A stretch of DNA of 44,124 bases from Pelargonium nanum (taxonomy: Eukaryota > Streptophyta > Magnoliopsida > Geraniales > Geraniaceae). Shown in pieces: positions 22,631 through 37,500 of this stretch. The DNA lies in the NCBI GenBank assembly GCA_036897485.1, contig JAYMTF010000225.1:1-44124 (forward strand). The letters are read 5' to 3'. The notes beneath the pieces were generated by a model. It did not search any database and had not been told where the DNA came from. It saw only the letters and a list, made by a program, of their open reading frames with translations. How positions within the stretch are numbered: the first letter of the stretch is position 1; every line of letters starts with the position of its first letter. The translations under genes and the position numbers were made by a program.

Positions 22631-25079
22631 CTAATCAATGGCAGCTTTGCTTTTGCGGCCTGTGATAGGTGTCAACCCATCAAATATTGGTATTGCAATA
22701 GCTGCAGTTGAAAGTGCTTGTAAGTCTGATTTCAATTTGGATGCTGACCAGATTGATGCCCCACCATTTTCCTGATCTTGCAAACTTGAAGCGCTCGATG
22801 ATTTCTGTACTCTGTCTAATCCGTCATCAGCATATTGGTCGCCGGAAGTTACTGCCACGTTGACCAACCCGCCTGCCTCTGAATCAGCTCCTAACGCTAT
22901 GCGGTTGCCTGACTTGGGTCTCTGAGCTAAGCCTCTACCTGTTATTGGTGAGATCAGACTACTGCTACTGCTATTGCTCTCCTCTCTCAACAGCTTCTCT
23001 GGGGTCCTATAGTTGAAGTCTGCTTCGGATTTCTGGCGCCTTCTTATCACTTTCTCGCTGCGTTTGTCGGACTCAGCCTCTCCCGAGTCTGCAATGGGCA
23101 GGCGGTCTAACGGTTCACCATTTTCTTCCACAAGGCAATCGGCATAGCTTCTTGATTTCCGGGGGCGGGTCAAAGGTGAGTTTATTAATGATGAATATCT
23201 AGCCAAAGTTACATTGTCTAGATGACCATTAGTTCCCATATCAAAACTTGCAGATTTGGGTTTCCGATCTGTTGGTGGAAGGCCATAGTAACCCTGCAGA
23301 GAGCTCATAGCTGCTGAGACCTTTCGCTGGGATGAATCCCCACAATTGTTCAGTCTGCAAAAATTTGCAACATGATGAGCCCATCTGAAATATACTGCCA
23401 AATGAGTTTACTAGAGGCCTCATTCATCATGCATGGAGTTTAAAGACCTATAGTAATGCTTTAAAGTCATCCCAACTATGTTTCAAGTTCTAAATATGCA
23501 ACTATATGTGGACAAGGTAACAAATCAAGCTGGTTGATTGGACTTGATCTTAAGACTATAGAGGTACTGTACTCTATCAGTCAGTTTGACAATACTGCCT
23601 TAAACTGGAGTCACAGGCATGAGTAAGGTTGCAAACTATGCAGGAAATGGAGTATCATTTTATCTTGATCCATATACAAATAATGGGTGGACTAACGGAG
23701 TCTGGAGATGGTCATTTATGAATCCAAATACTAGAAAACAATATCAAATTGAAGGATAATCAGTTCTGTCTTATTTTGGTTAAGCATGAAAGAAATTTAA
23801 ATGAGATATTGCAAGAAATGATGGACCAAGTTGCTAACTAGAATATGAAACAAAAAGAAATATGAAACAGCAAGAACATGTGCTTACCCTGGACAATCAG
23901 AACCATTTGACAAACAAGGAGATGGAGGGTGCCTTCCAGGTAGAGGTATCTGAAGGTACTTGAGACCAAACATTTGAAGGTCTGTAACCAGACCATTCAT
24001 CTTTTTTATGTCAGCCACCTAACACATAATAAGCATCCATACCCCAATCAAAAGAGAATACAATATGAAATGGAACTACCCAATTAGACTGAGAAAGAGG
24101 AAGAAAATACAAGTTTCCCTATATGTACTAATCTATCAGCATGACACTAGCAATGCTGGATTGAGAAGACAAATTATAGAGCAATCACTTGAAAGTAAAA
24201 CCAACCCATAATGAGTTGGTTGGGACAAACTGTAGTGCAATCGCTTGCACAAAGGTGTATGCTAAACGCTTGGTTGAACCAATTCAAGTGAAACCAACCC
24301 ATAATGCATTGGTTGGGACAAATAATAGTGCAATCGCTTGCACAAAGTTGTATGCTGAATGCTTGGTTGAACCAATTCAAGTGAAACCAACCCATAATTC
24401 CATGATATCATTTGGAGGTTTATATATAAAACCTCAGATTCATTGGCCTCATAAGGAGACACTTGATGAATTGGAAACACAAAACTCTGGGGATGTAGGC
24501 ATGCAAATTTGAATTCCTTATCTTGTCATTGCAAAGGTTGGAAACATATATTATTGGCAGCCCAGAAGCCAAGACTAATCTTGCCAATCACTGTCAAGTT
24601 CAGGACCTCCATTTTTATAATCACCATTAAAAAACTTTCCAATTCCTTTTCCGATGTAAATTGTGCATTTCTACTAAACTCCAAAACCATAAAATAAAAA
24701 TTAGAAAAAAAATCAAATTAACAGTATCTAAAATGCAAGATTATTTTACTATTTCTTAATTATTACTGAAACCTAAAACATTGTAACCGAAATGGAAAAA
24801 AATTACCTCGACGCCGTACTTGATGGCAACGCCGGCGAGGGTATCGAATTTGGAGACGGGGTGTTCGATGAAACCGAGATGAGGAGGAGAATTAGGCGAT
24901 AGAAACGGAAGTTGCACAAGCTTGGGAGATTCGATAGTACCATTTGCAGTAGCATTATGGTCTTTGCTGCAAAGCACGCGATCTACGACCTCGGCAGCGT
25001 CGGCGTCTTCCTCATCCTCCATGCAGAAATTACCGTAAATTCCATTAGCATTGTCATTGAGGCGCCACGCCCTTTCCAT
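22631..25079 (-). CDS. LysM-domain protein (plant intracellular type)
   Basis: Three exons on the minus strand: 25079-24807, 24018-23888 and 23354-22631. Total 375 aa. A single LysM domain lies at about residues 71-121 (EHPVSKFDTLAGVAIKYGVE, then VADIKKMNGL...LQIPLPG). The first intron splits the domain right after YGVE. The N-terminus is acidic (MEDEEDADAAEVVDRVLC) with no signal peptide, and the C-terminal two thirds are basic and Ser-rich with RRRQKSEADFNYRTPEKLL and a TPITGRKSKAA end. There is no kinase or membrane segment, so this is not a chitin-receptor LYK/LYP. It matches the soluble single-LysM plant proteins such as At5g23130/At5g08200, whose role is not established. The ATG at 25079 follows a likely 5'-leader intron. 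Confidence 0.88.
24181..24400. repeat. 93-bp tandem repeat rich in palindromes
   Basis: A 93-base unit repeats about 2.2 times inside intron 1 of the LysM gene: ccaaccc recurs at 24201, 24294 and 24387. Each unit holds three dyads: ccaacc...ggttgg, gtgcaatcgcttgcac, and ttggttgaaccaa. Because 93 is a multiple of three, both strands stay open and give spurious frames of 72-107 codons. Copies differ at only a few bases, so the array is fairly young. Confidence 0.85.
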
Positions 25080-25540
25080 CTGAATCTGCAAACCATCAAA
25101 TCGAATCTGCCTCCGCTAAATTTACATCATCATCGTCATAAATTCATCAAAAATTACCAAAACATAAAAATCTCCGATCGAATTCGAAAATCAATCCAAT
25201 TACATGGAATTTTTGGATTGGGAGATTGAGAATCTGAATTGGACGATTGGGGAGAGGATCGAAGAACAGATCTAAGAGAAATGGGAAGGAAATGAAACTC
25301 GTGAGGTTTGTGTTCTGTGTTTGTTGTTTCCTTATTTTGCGGGAAGATGAAACGAAGATGCTTCCTGCTTTTTTCTTTTCTATCCCCCAATTAAGGATGC
25401 TCTGCTTCGATTAACACGTGAAAAGACAATAATACCCTCATTTTCCTTGTTCTGTTATTTGGCACTGGCGCGAACCGGACAACTGTTTATCGGTTTGGGT
25501 CTATTGGGCCCTTTGGGCCTTCGAAAGGCCCGATATTGTT
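25080..25540 (-). promoter_or_regulatory. Leader intron and promoter of the LysM gene
   Basis: Just upstream of the ATG (minus strand) is ttgcag/ATTCAG at 25086/25085, a good acceptor. A donor at 25203-25202 (ccat/gtaatt) would give a 118-base leader intron. Further up, at about 25495-25535, ttgggccctttgggcc plus a nearby inverted ggccc form clustered site II (TGGGCC) elements, typical of promoters of constitutively expressed plant genes. The leader intron is inferred from splice consensus only. Confidence 0.5.
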
Positions 25541-25564
25541 GAGTCGCTTGATTGATATCATTTA

Positions 25565-25668
25565 TTATAGACAATACCAACAATACTTGAAAGAAAGTTT
25601 GAACCCGAGACCTTAAGGGAATCAAACGCTGTAAACCGTTTGTCTTAGTAGTTGTTGGTTAATAAAGC
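25565..25668 (-). mobile_element. Possible SINE-like fragment
   Basis: On the minus strand, ggtctcgggttcaaac (about 25609-25594) resembles a tRNA-type box B. It is preceded by ctactaagacaaacggtt, a weak box A-like stretch. A tRNA-like 5' region without a full cloverleaf suggests an old SINE. No A-tail or target duplication was identified, so this call is tentative. Confidence 0.3.
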
Positions 25669-25669
25669 T

Positions 25670-26800
25670 CAATTTTCACGTGAGTCCCACGAAATGCTCA
25701 AACTTTTTACCTTGTACACCTATTTTATGCATGTATCTTTTTTTTTTTCTTTCTTTAGGGAGATTTATTAACTTAATAGAGTTGTATATATCTCTTTTTG
25801 TCCATGAGTTAAGTAATTCTGGCATGAAATTCTGGAAGATAAAGCTGGAGGTTGAGGTTTTGGGAGATGGAGTTAAAGGTAAGGGTTCTCACTCATGAGT
25901 TCCTAGAGCATGCACTAGGGTAGCACATGTTAAAGGAAGACTCAGATGTGCGTCTATAAGAATCCACATCCAACGTGAGAGTAAACATGTATTCCGAGGA
26001 TTCAAACCACACCTCTCTAGATAGGAATATGTAGAGAACGATTGTCTCAATCTGAATTTTGAGATTCCTTAAGTATTTATACTTACAAATCAAGTAGATG
26101 ATGTAGCGACATATGATTGGTTATTGGTGATGTGTGGTCCACTTCGAGGCACATTATGAGCTCGGGTCTTACCTTCTCGGACACGCCTCACACATGGATC
26201 AGGCGAGTCTAGCTCAAATCCTCCATGTTCACTCCAAGCACTGTGAATTGGGACGCCGGAGGCTCTGGAGGTGCTTCAGAGTGCCAATGTGTAACTTCAT
26301 AGTTTCTAGGAGCAAACTTTGTTTCCACAGGCAATGTGTCTTATATACAATGCTCTTTGTGAGCTGAAACACTTTCTTTTTATTACCGGGCACCATGATG
26401 TCTTGAAAAGAGGAGAGTATTTGTGGAAGTGAGACACATACTTTAATGTCTGGAGACTGAGTGTTTTTGTAAAGGTGAGACACATTTTTTGATGTTTTGG
26501 AGGCTCCTTTTGAAGATGTGGGTTTTCTTGAAAACGGGAGACATCGCTTGGTGATTTTGAGGGTTTCTCTTGAAGATCAGAGTCTTGTTACACGCCTTCA
26601 AGTTCAAGAGGTTGGGCACCGTTCGAAATGCTAAGTGCCAAGAGGAAGCCGCGTAGCGAGAGGATCCAATTGTCTCTTTAGTGACCAATAAGACATCAAA
26701 TCACCTAACTTTTTGGAGATCCGATTGAAAGGATATGAGATTGACTTGATCTATTATCCCGAAATAATTCTGGACTCAACACCACCATATATTGATTTTG
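25670..26800. repeat. Unclassified decayed repeat region
   Basis: Composition from about 25880 to 26760 is more balanced than the flanks, and no intact gene is present. Between about 26430 and 26600 three diverged units carry gagacacat (26431, 26476) or gagacat (26538) followed by related tails ending ttgaagat. Units two and three are spaced about 62 bases. The phrasing suggests an old transposable-element relic, but no coding domain or terminal repeat could be recognised. Confidence 0.35.
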
Positions 26801-30429
<3,629 letters not shown>

Positions 30430-30868
30430 TGTATCAATGCCATTTTGTTTACTGATCTACTCGTAAAAATTTGTAATCTTTTTGAAATTCACTCTATAAT
30501 AGTCTAATATCTGGAAACCACACAACATGCAAATAATCGAGAAATGGGCAAAGAAGTGCAGACATGAAAATATAGGTAAATCTGCAAACTATTGAACAAA
30601 ACAGTTTAACAAATACCAAAACCTTTTTTTTATATATATATGAAATCAAATAGTACTCCTAGTTAATTAATTAAAGAACATAGAAACTAGATAATACAGC
30701 ATACCTATTCTACTCAATAACAAGAATCCAATAAAATAGCCGGTACAATTCGATAAAACAAGCAAATGAGAAAGAACTGAAATAACTATAGATAGCATTG
30801 GCAAAATTATGATTTGTCAAATGTAAAGGCTACATAAACCTGAGCCAGCAGCATCCATGCTTAGCCTT
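30430..30868. other. Convergent 3' ends of GH9 and nucleolin genes
   Basis: Only 439 bases separate the two stop codons. The sequence is AT-rich and must hold both 3' untranslated regions and polyadenylation signals, so the transcripts probably end very close together or overlap. I see no other feature. Confidence 0.6.
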
Positions 30869-33324
30869 TTAGAATCTACCACGTCCTCTACCGCCACCAC
30901 GGCCATTAGAACGCCCTCTGCCACCACCACGGCCATTAGAGCGCCCTCTGCCACCACCTCCGCCAAATCGGCCACCTCTACCACCACCTCCGCCAAAACG
31001 GTCACCTCTACCGCCACCTCCACCAAAACAGCCACCTCTACCACCACCTCTGCCTCCCCTGCCACCTCTATTACCATCATCTCTTGGTTTAGCTCCCTCC
31101 ACTGTCAAGGAACAAGAGTCCAATTCACTTCCATCAAGCTCTAGAGCTTTATTGGAAGCATTGGCATCACTGAAGTCAATGTAAGCAAACCTGCCAAAGG
31201 AAAAAAAGTCACCAACAAAATAATGAACAAAGCTTGACATCAATGAAAAAACTTATCCAACTCACATAACAAAGCCCTTAAATTACTGCCAAGCAATACA
31301 CAACTATGATATACAGGTTTTAATGTGAGGCTACATACTGTGGTTTAAGAATCACATGAAATAAAAAATGCATTATGTAAGGAAAGGAGCACCAGATATA
31401 GATTTTGTTAAAATTTGAGAAAGCAACTCACTAGTTATTTCAATTATGATGAATTTTGAGTAAGCAAAAAAAAATTAACAAGTTTAAGTACAAGTATTAA
31501 AAGTCAAGATCTAGACCACAATTTAAAGTTGACTGAAAATACATACCCCTTGGGATTGCCCGACTCAAAATCTTTAGGGATGGACATCCTCGTAATCTCC
31601 CCACATTTGCCAAAATGCTCCTCCAAGGAACTCCTAATCTGTGAAATCAACATTTAAAATATCAAATATACATGTCAATTCTAATTACATTGCAATAGTG
31701 AATAAACAGTAAAGATTTACCTGGTCTTCTCCACCATGTATATCAAAACCACGTACAAAAACGGTTGAACTTTGACCTTTTGCTCCTTTCACGAATGATT
31801 TGTCATCTTTGCTGCAATTAGTTGTGGCAATACAGATTAGATACAAGAAAAGGTTAGTCCACCAGAGGAATCTTACTAAAAATAGTTTTGTGGGCAATAC
31901 CCAGGAGCAGCACCCCTTGCACGAGCAAAGTCGAGTCTTATAGGACGATCACATAGAGGCTGACCAGCCAATTCCACAGCCTATACATATATGCAGATTG
32001 AATAAGAAAGCACTATATGCACAAAAACATATCAAAATAACTCAACAACTTTGTATAACCAAGATACACAAAAGGGGTAGCTCTTCTCTTTCTCTCATAA
32101 CCCTTGGGCTATCACCAAGCCTTTGATTAAGGAGATTAACCAAACAAATATTTTCTGGATCAAAGGACAAAAGATTACCTTTTGTGCTGCTTCTACAGTA
32201 GCAAACTCCACATGTCCATAGCCCTTGAAGTTCCCATCAGGATCATTAGCAAAACGAACATCGACAACTTCACCAACATCCTTAAAGAACTCTTCTCTGC
32301 ACAGATGATAAACTTGTTAGACAGAGAACACATCACCCCCAAAATTATTCAAGTTCACGTGATGGAATACATACACATTCTCCTTGGTAATACCAAATGA
32401 AAGGTTGCCAGCAAAGAGAACCTTTGAACCATCACTTTCAGGTGCATCAGCCTTTTTCTCTGATATCTTGGGAGGTTCATCTTCATCGCTATTATCCCCG
32501 CTCTCACCATCATCACTTTCGCTATCCCCGTCATCAGATTCAACCTCATTATCTTCAGCAAGTGGAGCAGCCTCAGTTTCCTTGTCATCGGATTTAACTT
32601 CATTCACAGAAGGAGGAACCTCGGTTTTCTCCTCTTCTAAATCTGAATCACCAGTAACAATTTCAGCTTCCACTGAACCATTCGTTGCAGCTGGTGCTTG
32701 TGATTCCTTAGGCTGAGGCTCCTGCAAGTTAGTTACACATCAACTTAGCCTTCTGAGGCACCCAACACAACATAGTATAACTATACAAATACCAAATTAA
32801 TTGAATTTCTTAAGTAAAACTGCAAACTTGAAGTTAAGACTAACAGATACATATCTTAGACAAAAAAAAAGGTAAACTAAATAAATCAATTGATCAGCCT
32901 CTTACCTTCTTCTGAGTTTCAAGCTCACTAAGTTTCTTCTGAATAGCTTGATTATCTATTTTCTGCTTTTTTGCAGTAATTTTCTCAACTACCTCCTCTG
33001 CATCTCTCTTGCCTACAATTTCTAATTAATCACCACAAACAAACCAGCAATTTCAGAATCCAACAAGTCCAAATATACTTAAGAAAACAGAAAAACAACT
33101 GCAACAGCTCTAAGATACAATCAATCACACAAAACAACTAACCAAAAACAAATTTATTAAAACCTATACCTTTAGGAACTACAGCAGGAGCTGATTGAAC
33201 CTACAAGAAACGAAAACCGATTAAAGCCATGAAGCTGTGAGAAACTGCGCAAAACGCCGAATAGAATGGAAAACGGATTAGAAATATATACCTTGGAGGC
33301 GGACTTCTTCTTTGATCTGCCCAT
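30869..33324 (-). CDS. NUC: Nucleolin-like protein, two RRMs and RGG tail
   Basis: Nine exons on the minus strand: 33324-33292, 33200-33170, 33012-32906, 32721-32375, 32296-32179, 31980-31901, 31811-31721, 31638-31547 and 31190-30869. Total 406 aa. A basic N-terminus (MGRSKKKSASK) leads to a predicted Lys/Glu helix at 22-57 and an acidic Ser/Asp/Glu region at about 65-150. RRM1 (about 156-234) has RNP2 VLFAGNL and RNP1 KGYGHVEF. RRM2 (about 255-335) has VFVRGF and KGFAYIDF. An RGG/GAR tail (336-406) is built of 10-residue units. This is the plant nucleolin layout; nucleolins work in the nucleolus on rDNA chromatin and pre-rRNA processing. It is shorter than the 550-plus residues I recall for Arabidopsis nucleolin, mainly in the acidic region. 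A related two-RRM glycine-rich protein is the alternative. Confidence 0.88.
30872..31075 (-). repeat. 30-bp minisatellite encoding the RGG tail
   Basis: The nucleolin tail is encoded by about five consecutive 30-base units (protein units such as RFGGGGGRGG and SNGRGGGRGR), with the last ones nearly identical at the DNA level. The opposite strand stays open as a Thr/Ser-rich shadow frame, which is not a gene. Unit number is likely to vary between alleles. Confidence 0.75.
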
Positions 33325-33460
33325 TCGAAGCAAAAAAAGATGGAGGCCGGAGAGAAAAAAGAAGAGAGGAAAGAGAGAAAGCTGCTGAGCCCTGTTCAAC
33401 GGTTAAACCCTTATATAACTGGTTTTTAGGGTTTTAGGGAGCGAGAGAGGACAGACAAAA
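33325..33460 (-). promoter_or_regulatory. Nucleolin promoter: TATA and telo-box
   Basis: On the minus strand a TATA-like agttatataag lies at about 33420-33410, some 90 bases upstream of the ATG at 33324. A telo-box aaaccctaa lies at 33434-33426 inside ccctaaaaccctaaaa. Telo-boxes near the start site are usual for plant genes of ribosome production. Site II motifs lie further upstream in the 33600 repeat. Confidence 0.65.
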
Positions 33461-33595
33461 ATATCTTGGAGCATATATCTGCCGTTAGATTCTCTGTTAA
33501 ACTCAACTCAACTCAACTCGGATGTTCCGTTTTGGTCGAGGCTATTTTTGCCGTCAAATTAACGATCCAACCAGCCAGTATATGGGCTCGTGGAT

Positions 33596-33690
33596 GGCCA
33601 TGGCCCATGTGGAGGATTTTGGGGGCCCATAGAGGATTGATAAAGGCCATGGCCCATGGAGGATTTTGAGCCCATGGAGGATTTTGGGCG
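33596..33690. repeat. Degenerate tandem array of site II-containing units
   Basis: Four imperfect copies of ggcccatggaggattttgg occur near 33602, 33624, 33651 and 33668. Three contain GGCCCA (site II core, TGGGCC on the minus strand). They lie about 280-340 bases upstream of the nucleolin start and could act as a multiplied TCP-binding block, or may simply be a minisatellite. Confidence 0.65.
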
Positions 33691-33779
33691 ATTGACCTTT
33701 TGTTATTGTGTTTTAGTTTAGTTTTTTTAGTTGAGACTTTTTGCTCTCTGTTTATAATTTAGGTGCTTGATTATTGATA

Positions 33780-34072
33780 ATGGTATTCAATTTTGATTGG
33801 GTGTGAAAGATTGTATGCATGATTGTAATTCTCACCCGTGGAGAACTCTAATTCTGGTGTGCAGGGAGCGTGCATCAACTTCAGAAGAAATCATGTTGTG
33901 GCAAGTTGGTAGGCAAACAAACAAACCAAGCGGCGGATTTTATGTCAAAATTTTGTTATTCTACTCAGTCAATTTGTGATTCTTTATCTCACCCTTTTGT
34001 GGGTGCAATTACTTTACTTACGGATTACTGTAATTGTATTCCGGATACGCATATTATTTGTCCCTCTTAAAA
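33780..34072 (+). mobile_element. LINE RNase H C-terminal fragment
   Basis: Plus-strand pieces resemble the end of the plant LINE RNase H (RVT_3) domain: VKDCMHDCNSHPWRTLILVC in one frame, then NQAADFMSKFCYSTQSICDS in another, ending in a stop at 34068-34070. The order and wording match the usual 'HP...L...C......R.AN.AADF.A' pattern. One or two frameshifts around 33865-33920 break it, and nothing upstream of the RNase H domain remains. It is a 5'-truncated dead copy lying between the nucleolin promoter and the RGP1 3' end. Confidence 0.6.
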
Positions 34073-34582
34073 CTTCTTAATATATGTTTTTCCATGTAAA
34101 AAAGATGTTTTATTTCTATTTTAACTAAGTAACAACAGTTGAAATGATAATAATTTTTATTGATCCGAACAACATTACATGAAAATATACACTTAGATGT
34201 GTGAATCTTCTGAATTTCTGAGTGCACCACTACCGAAAGTGAATATTTGTGAGTCTCAAGTCTCAACAAAAAGGTCAACATGTATTGAAAAAAGAACGGA
34301 AAGATATTCCAAAGCCAACATTATAGAGGCCGAAAGGCCTAGATGCTTTGTTCCCACTTCTTTTCCTTATATACCGCAACTTAATTTGGCATTTCATGTT
34401 CCACACATCTCTGTAAATAGCTGCTAATGCCACATATCAGAGGTCAAGAAATCCAGCAAAAGTAGACTTTTCTCGCATTTTGAGCCACTCAGTACTCAGA
34501 ATATCCAAGTCCAACAAATGAGAAAAGGAGCTTTCAATTAACTTACAGAAACAAGATTAAGGACTTGACATACCTTCAAGGT
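34073..34582. other. Intergenic and 3' region of RGP1
   Basis: AT-rich non-coding sequence downstream of the RGP1 stop (minus strand at 34583). It presumably contains that gene's 3' untranslated region. I see no gene or clear repeat. Confidence 0.5.
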
Positions 34583-37500
34583 TCAAGCACGAACCGATAA
34601 AGGTTCTAAAGAAAGAGACTTGGTATGAGTAGCTGAGGCTCCAGGAGGAGGTACATGCACAGTAATTGGAACAACCCAATCAGTTCTATCTCTTCCTTCT
34701 ATCATCAGAGGGTGCTCGTATCTGAGTTCAACAAAAATTCAGAGTTAAGATAGTAAATTTTACGTATGATCTTTCTCTGTTTGTTATAGAAATTAAGAAA
34801 GTGTCGTGAAAAGCGAGAAGCAAACAGCTATAGTTCAGATACCATTGTAGTCATACCTGGTCCAATCCACGTTCTTTGGAGTGGTAAAGAATTCAAAACG
34901 AAGAGCCCATTGCACAGAGACCAGAGACGTCAAAAACGACATGGGACCATCCATGGGAATGGAAAAGAGGAAGCTTGTCTGCACCAAATCTGCAACAACC
35001 TCGTGATGATCACTTTGAACCTACAAGAATAATGATTCAACAAATATGACAAGTAATATAAGATTTTCTCATACATATACATTTAAGGAAATGACTTATT
35101 TGAACGATAACAAAAGAACGAGGGACCCTCATGAAACTACAGCACGTAGACTAGAAATGAATCTTTTGTGTGAGATTCAATATTTCACATTAACTAAACC
35201 AGTTCATATTGATAAAAGCAGCAATGAGCTGATCTGTGTACACCTCGATGCAAACATACAATTATAACTCTAGTTGGATTAGTCAGTGAGAGTTATAGAA
35301 CCATAAATCAAAAGGCATACCTTCGTAATTGTGGGGGAATTCCTCCAAGAAGGGTGCACAAAACGTTGACTTATAGTCTCTGAAATCTCTAATGTTATTG
35401 ATATCTAGAAAACAGCAGCAGTTCTTCTGGTCAACTAAGCATCAATAACAAGTAAATGATTTCTCGATTGTTACTATTGATCTGTGCTCTTTAATATACA
35501 AAATCACCTCAAGGCATCTCCTAGGTCCTTCATGGAAGAAAGTCAAAGTTCCACCTATCTGTTACCAGAAGGAAGTTCAACAAAGGTCAAAGAAGAAAGT
35601 GACACAAACAATATACTATACAATACGCACAAGTCAAAAAATTAAAAGATACATTTACCATATCACCGAAGTAATAAGTGGAGTCAGAGTTCTTGGGTGA
35701 AAATCTGAGCAGGATATGGTCATCCAGTTTAATATTGTACGATCTTTTTCGAATAAAGCCTTCTGCTGCAGGAAAAGTTTGCAGTAAATAAGTTTATCAG
35801 ATTTATATTGGACATTACCAGATCCAAGATAAGTAATAAGTGCTACAAAACTAAATTAATGATAAGAAACTGTGATAATTTACATGCTGCAGGCTCAACA
35901 GCTCTTGGTGCAGGGGGTATTATTCTTCCATCACCAGCATCATCCGCGGAAAGGGGATTTGAAAGTTTACGCTGCAGTCTAAGAGAGTGAGTGGCTGGCA
36001 GCTTCTTTGGTGACAAAACTCCTGTTTTAAAAGATACAAATGTATCAGTCAGAAAAGGTGCTTTCTACAGACTCTAATGGGAAAAGGTTTTCATTGCTTC
36101 AACAGGCATGCTGATGCAACTGCAAATGGAACAAACATAAGGGAACCAAACGTCATTATAGAAAGTAGAAACCATTGTAGCAATAGTACTGAACTGAGAA
36201 AAATAAAAAGATAAGCCTTTTATATGTAATAATTATGAATTCAGAGCGGAAAGTTGCTCACCACCAATAGAATCGTCTAAGACTTCAGCCACAGACAGGT
36301 TAGGAGGTACCACAATTGAGGATAAACCTATACGGCCACCTTCAAGATATGAAACTTCCTTAAATGAAGACCTTGCTGCAAATGATTGCAAGGATAGAGT
36401 ATTTTCAAAAGTTTTATGTGCACTTTCTTTCACAGGATTGTAGGACGAGTCAGATGAGATTTCATCCCTTAGGCTATCAAAGCCTTCCTCAGCTCCATCA
36501 CAGATGTCATTTGCTTTAGTCTGTAAGCAAGAAGTATTATTTATATTAATAAGAGATTGAGTGAACCACTGAACCATCTCACACTATAAATGGAAGGGAT
36601 GTTTGAAGAAGACATTATATTGTTAAAATGGATGTAACAAGGGACAAAAATAGGTTGTGATCAACTCATCCTACCCAATCAGAGTCTCCATCCATCTCTT
36701 TCCAATATATATTCATCTGGATGGTTGTAATAGGAACTATGCCTGAAAACATTAAAGGCACAAACTTAAATGTTATGATATTCTTTTTTAAAATTGTGAG
36801 ACAAAATGGATTGTCCGACATCATGAGGCAGAACTTTCCAACCAAAAACAATGTCCTTTTAATTACCAAGTCAACACAGAAAGTATCATAATTCATTGCA
36901 TAGTGCACTCAACTAGAACTTGAGGTTTCACCCCTAACAATCTATGAAGTTTTTTCATATCTTTTCTGTTTGGGATTTCGTCTTCAGACCTGATGCGTGA
37001 AGTTTTGTTTTGAGCAAGAGCACATGATTTTTTGCTAAAGGCGATTCTATGCTATTGTTCACATAGAATAGCTTAGGAGTTTCCAACACAAACATCTGTG
37101 CAGTCTAAATCAACCATCAAACAACAAATCTGATCCAAGTGAACTAAATTGAAAATGAGGGGAAAAACATATACTGAAAATTCTTGCTACTTGCAAACTA
37201 ATATCTTCTAGTGCCTAAGTCAAACTCTAAGCTAGAAGAAACAATGAGACTGATGGATAAACTCACCCTCATTAGGACCTTCTTCCATTAATAAGCCACT
37301 GATTTTCTGAGTGGTCCATACTTGCAATGGAATCCGAGCTTCCTGAGAGCATAGAAGTGTGAGGATTTTACAGATATATCACATAACTTTGTACGCTACA
37401 ACTTATGAATACATACTTGGGCTATCGCAAATAACTAGAAACAAAACAAGGCACAAGAAGACACATGTTATGTATATATGATGTGTGTGCATATGTATTA

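Noticed and set aside
24174-24512. Frames of 72-107 codons on both strands
   Set aside because: They exist because the 93-bp tandem repeat is a multiple of three; they lie inside an intron.
25154-25390. A 78-codon minus-strand frame upstream of the LysM gene start
   Set aside because: It lies in the expected leader and promoter, begins with a non-ATG codon and shows no homology.
30817-31144. Thr/Ser-rich and Val/Glu/Ala-rich frames overlapping the nucleolin tail
   Set aside because: They are antisense or frame-shifted readings of the RGG minisatellite.
32384-32716. A 110-codon Ser-rich plus-strand frame
   Set aside because: It is the antisense of the nucleolin acidic exon.
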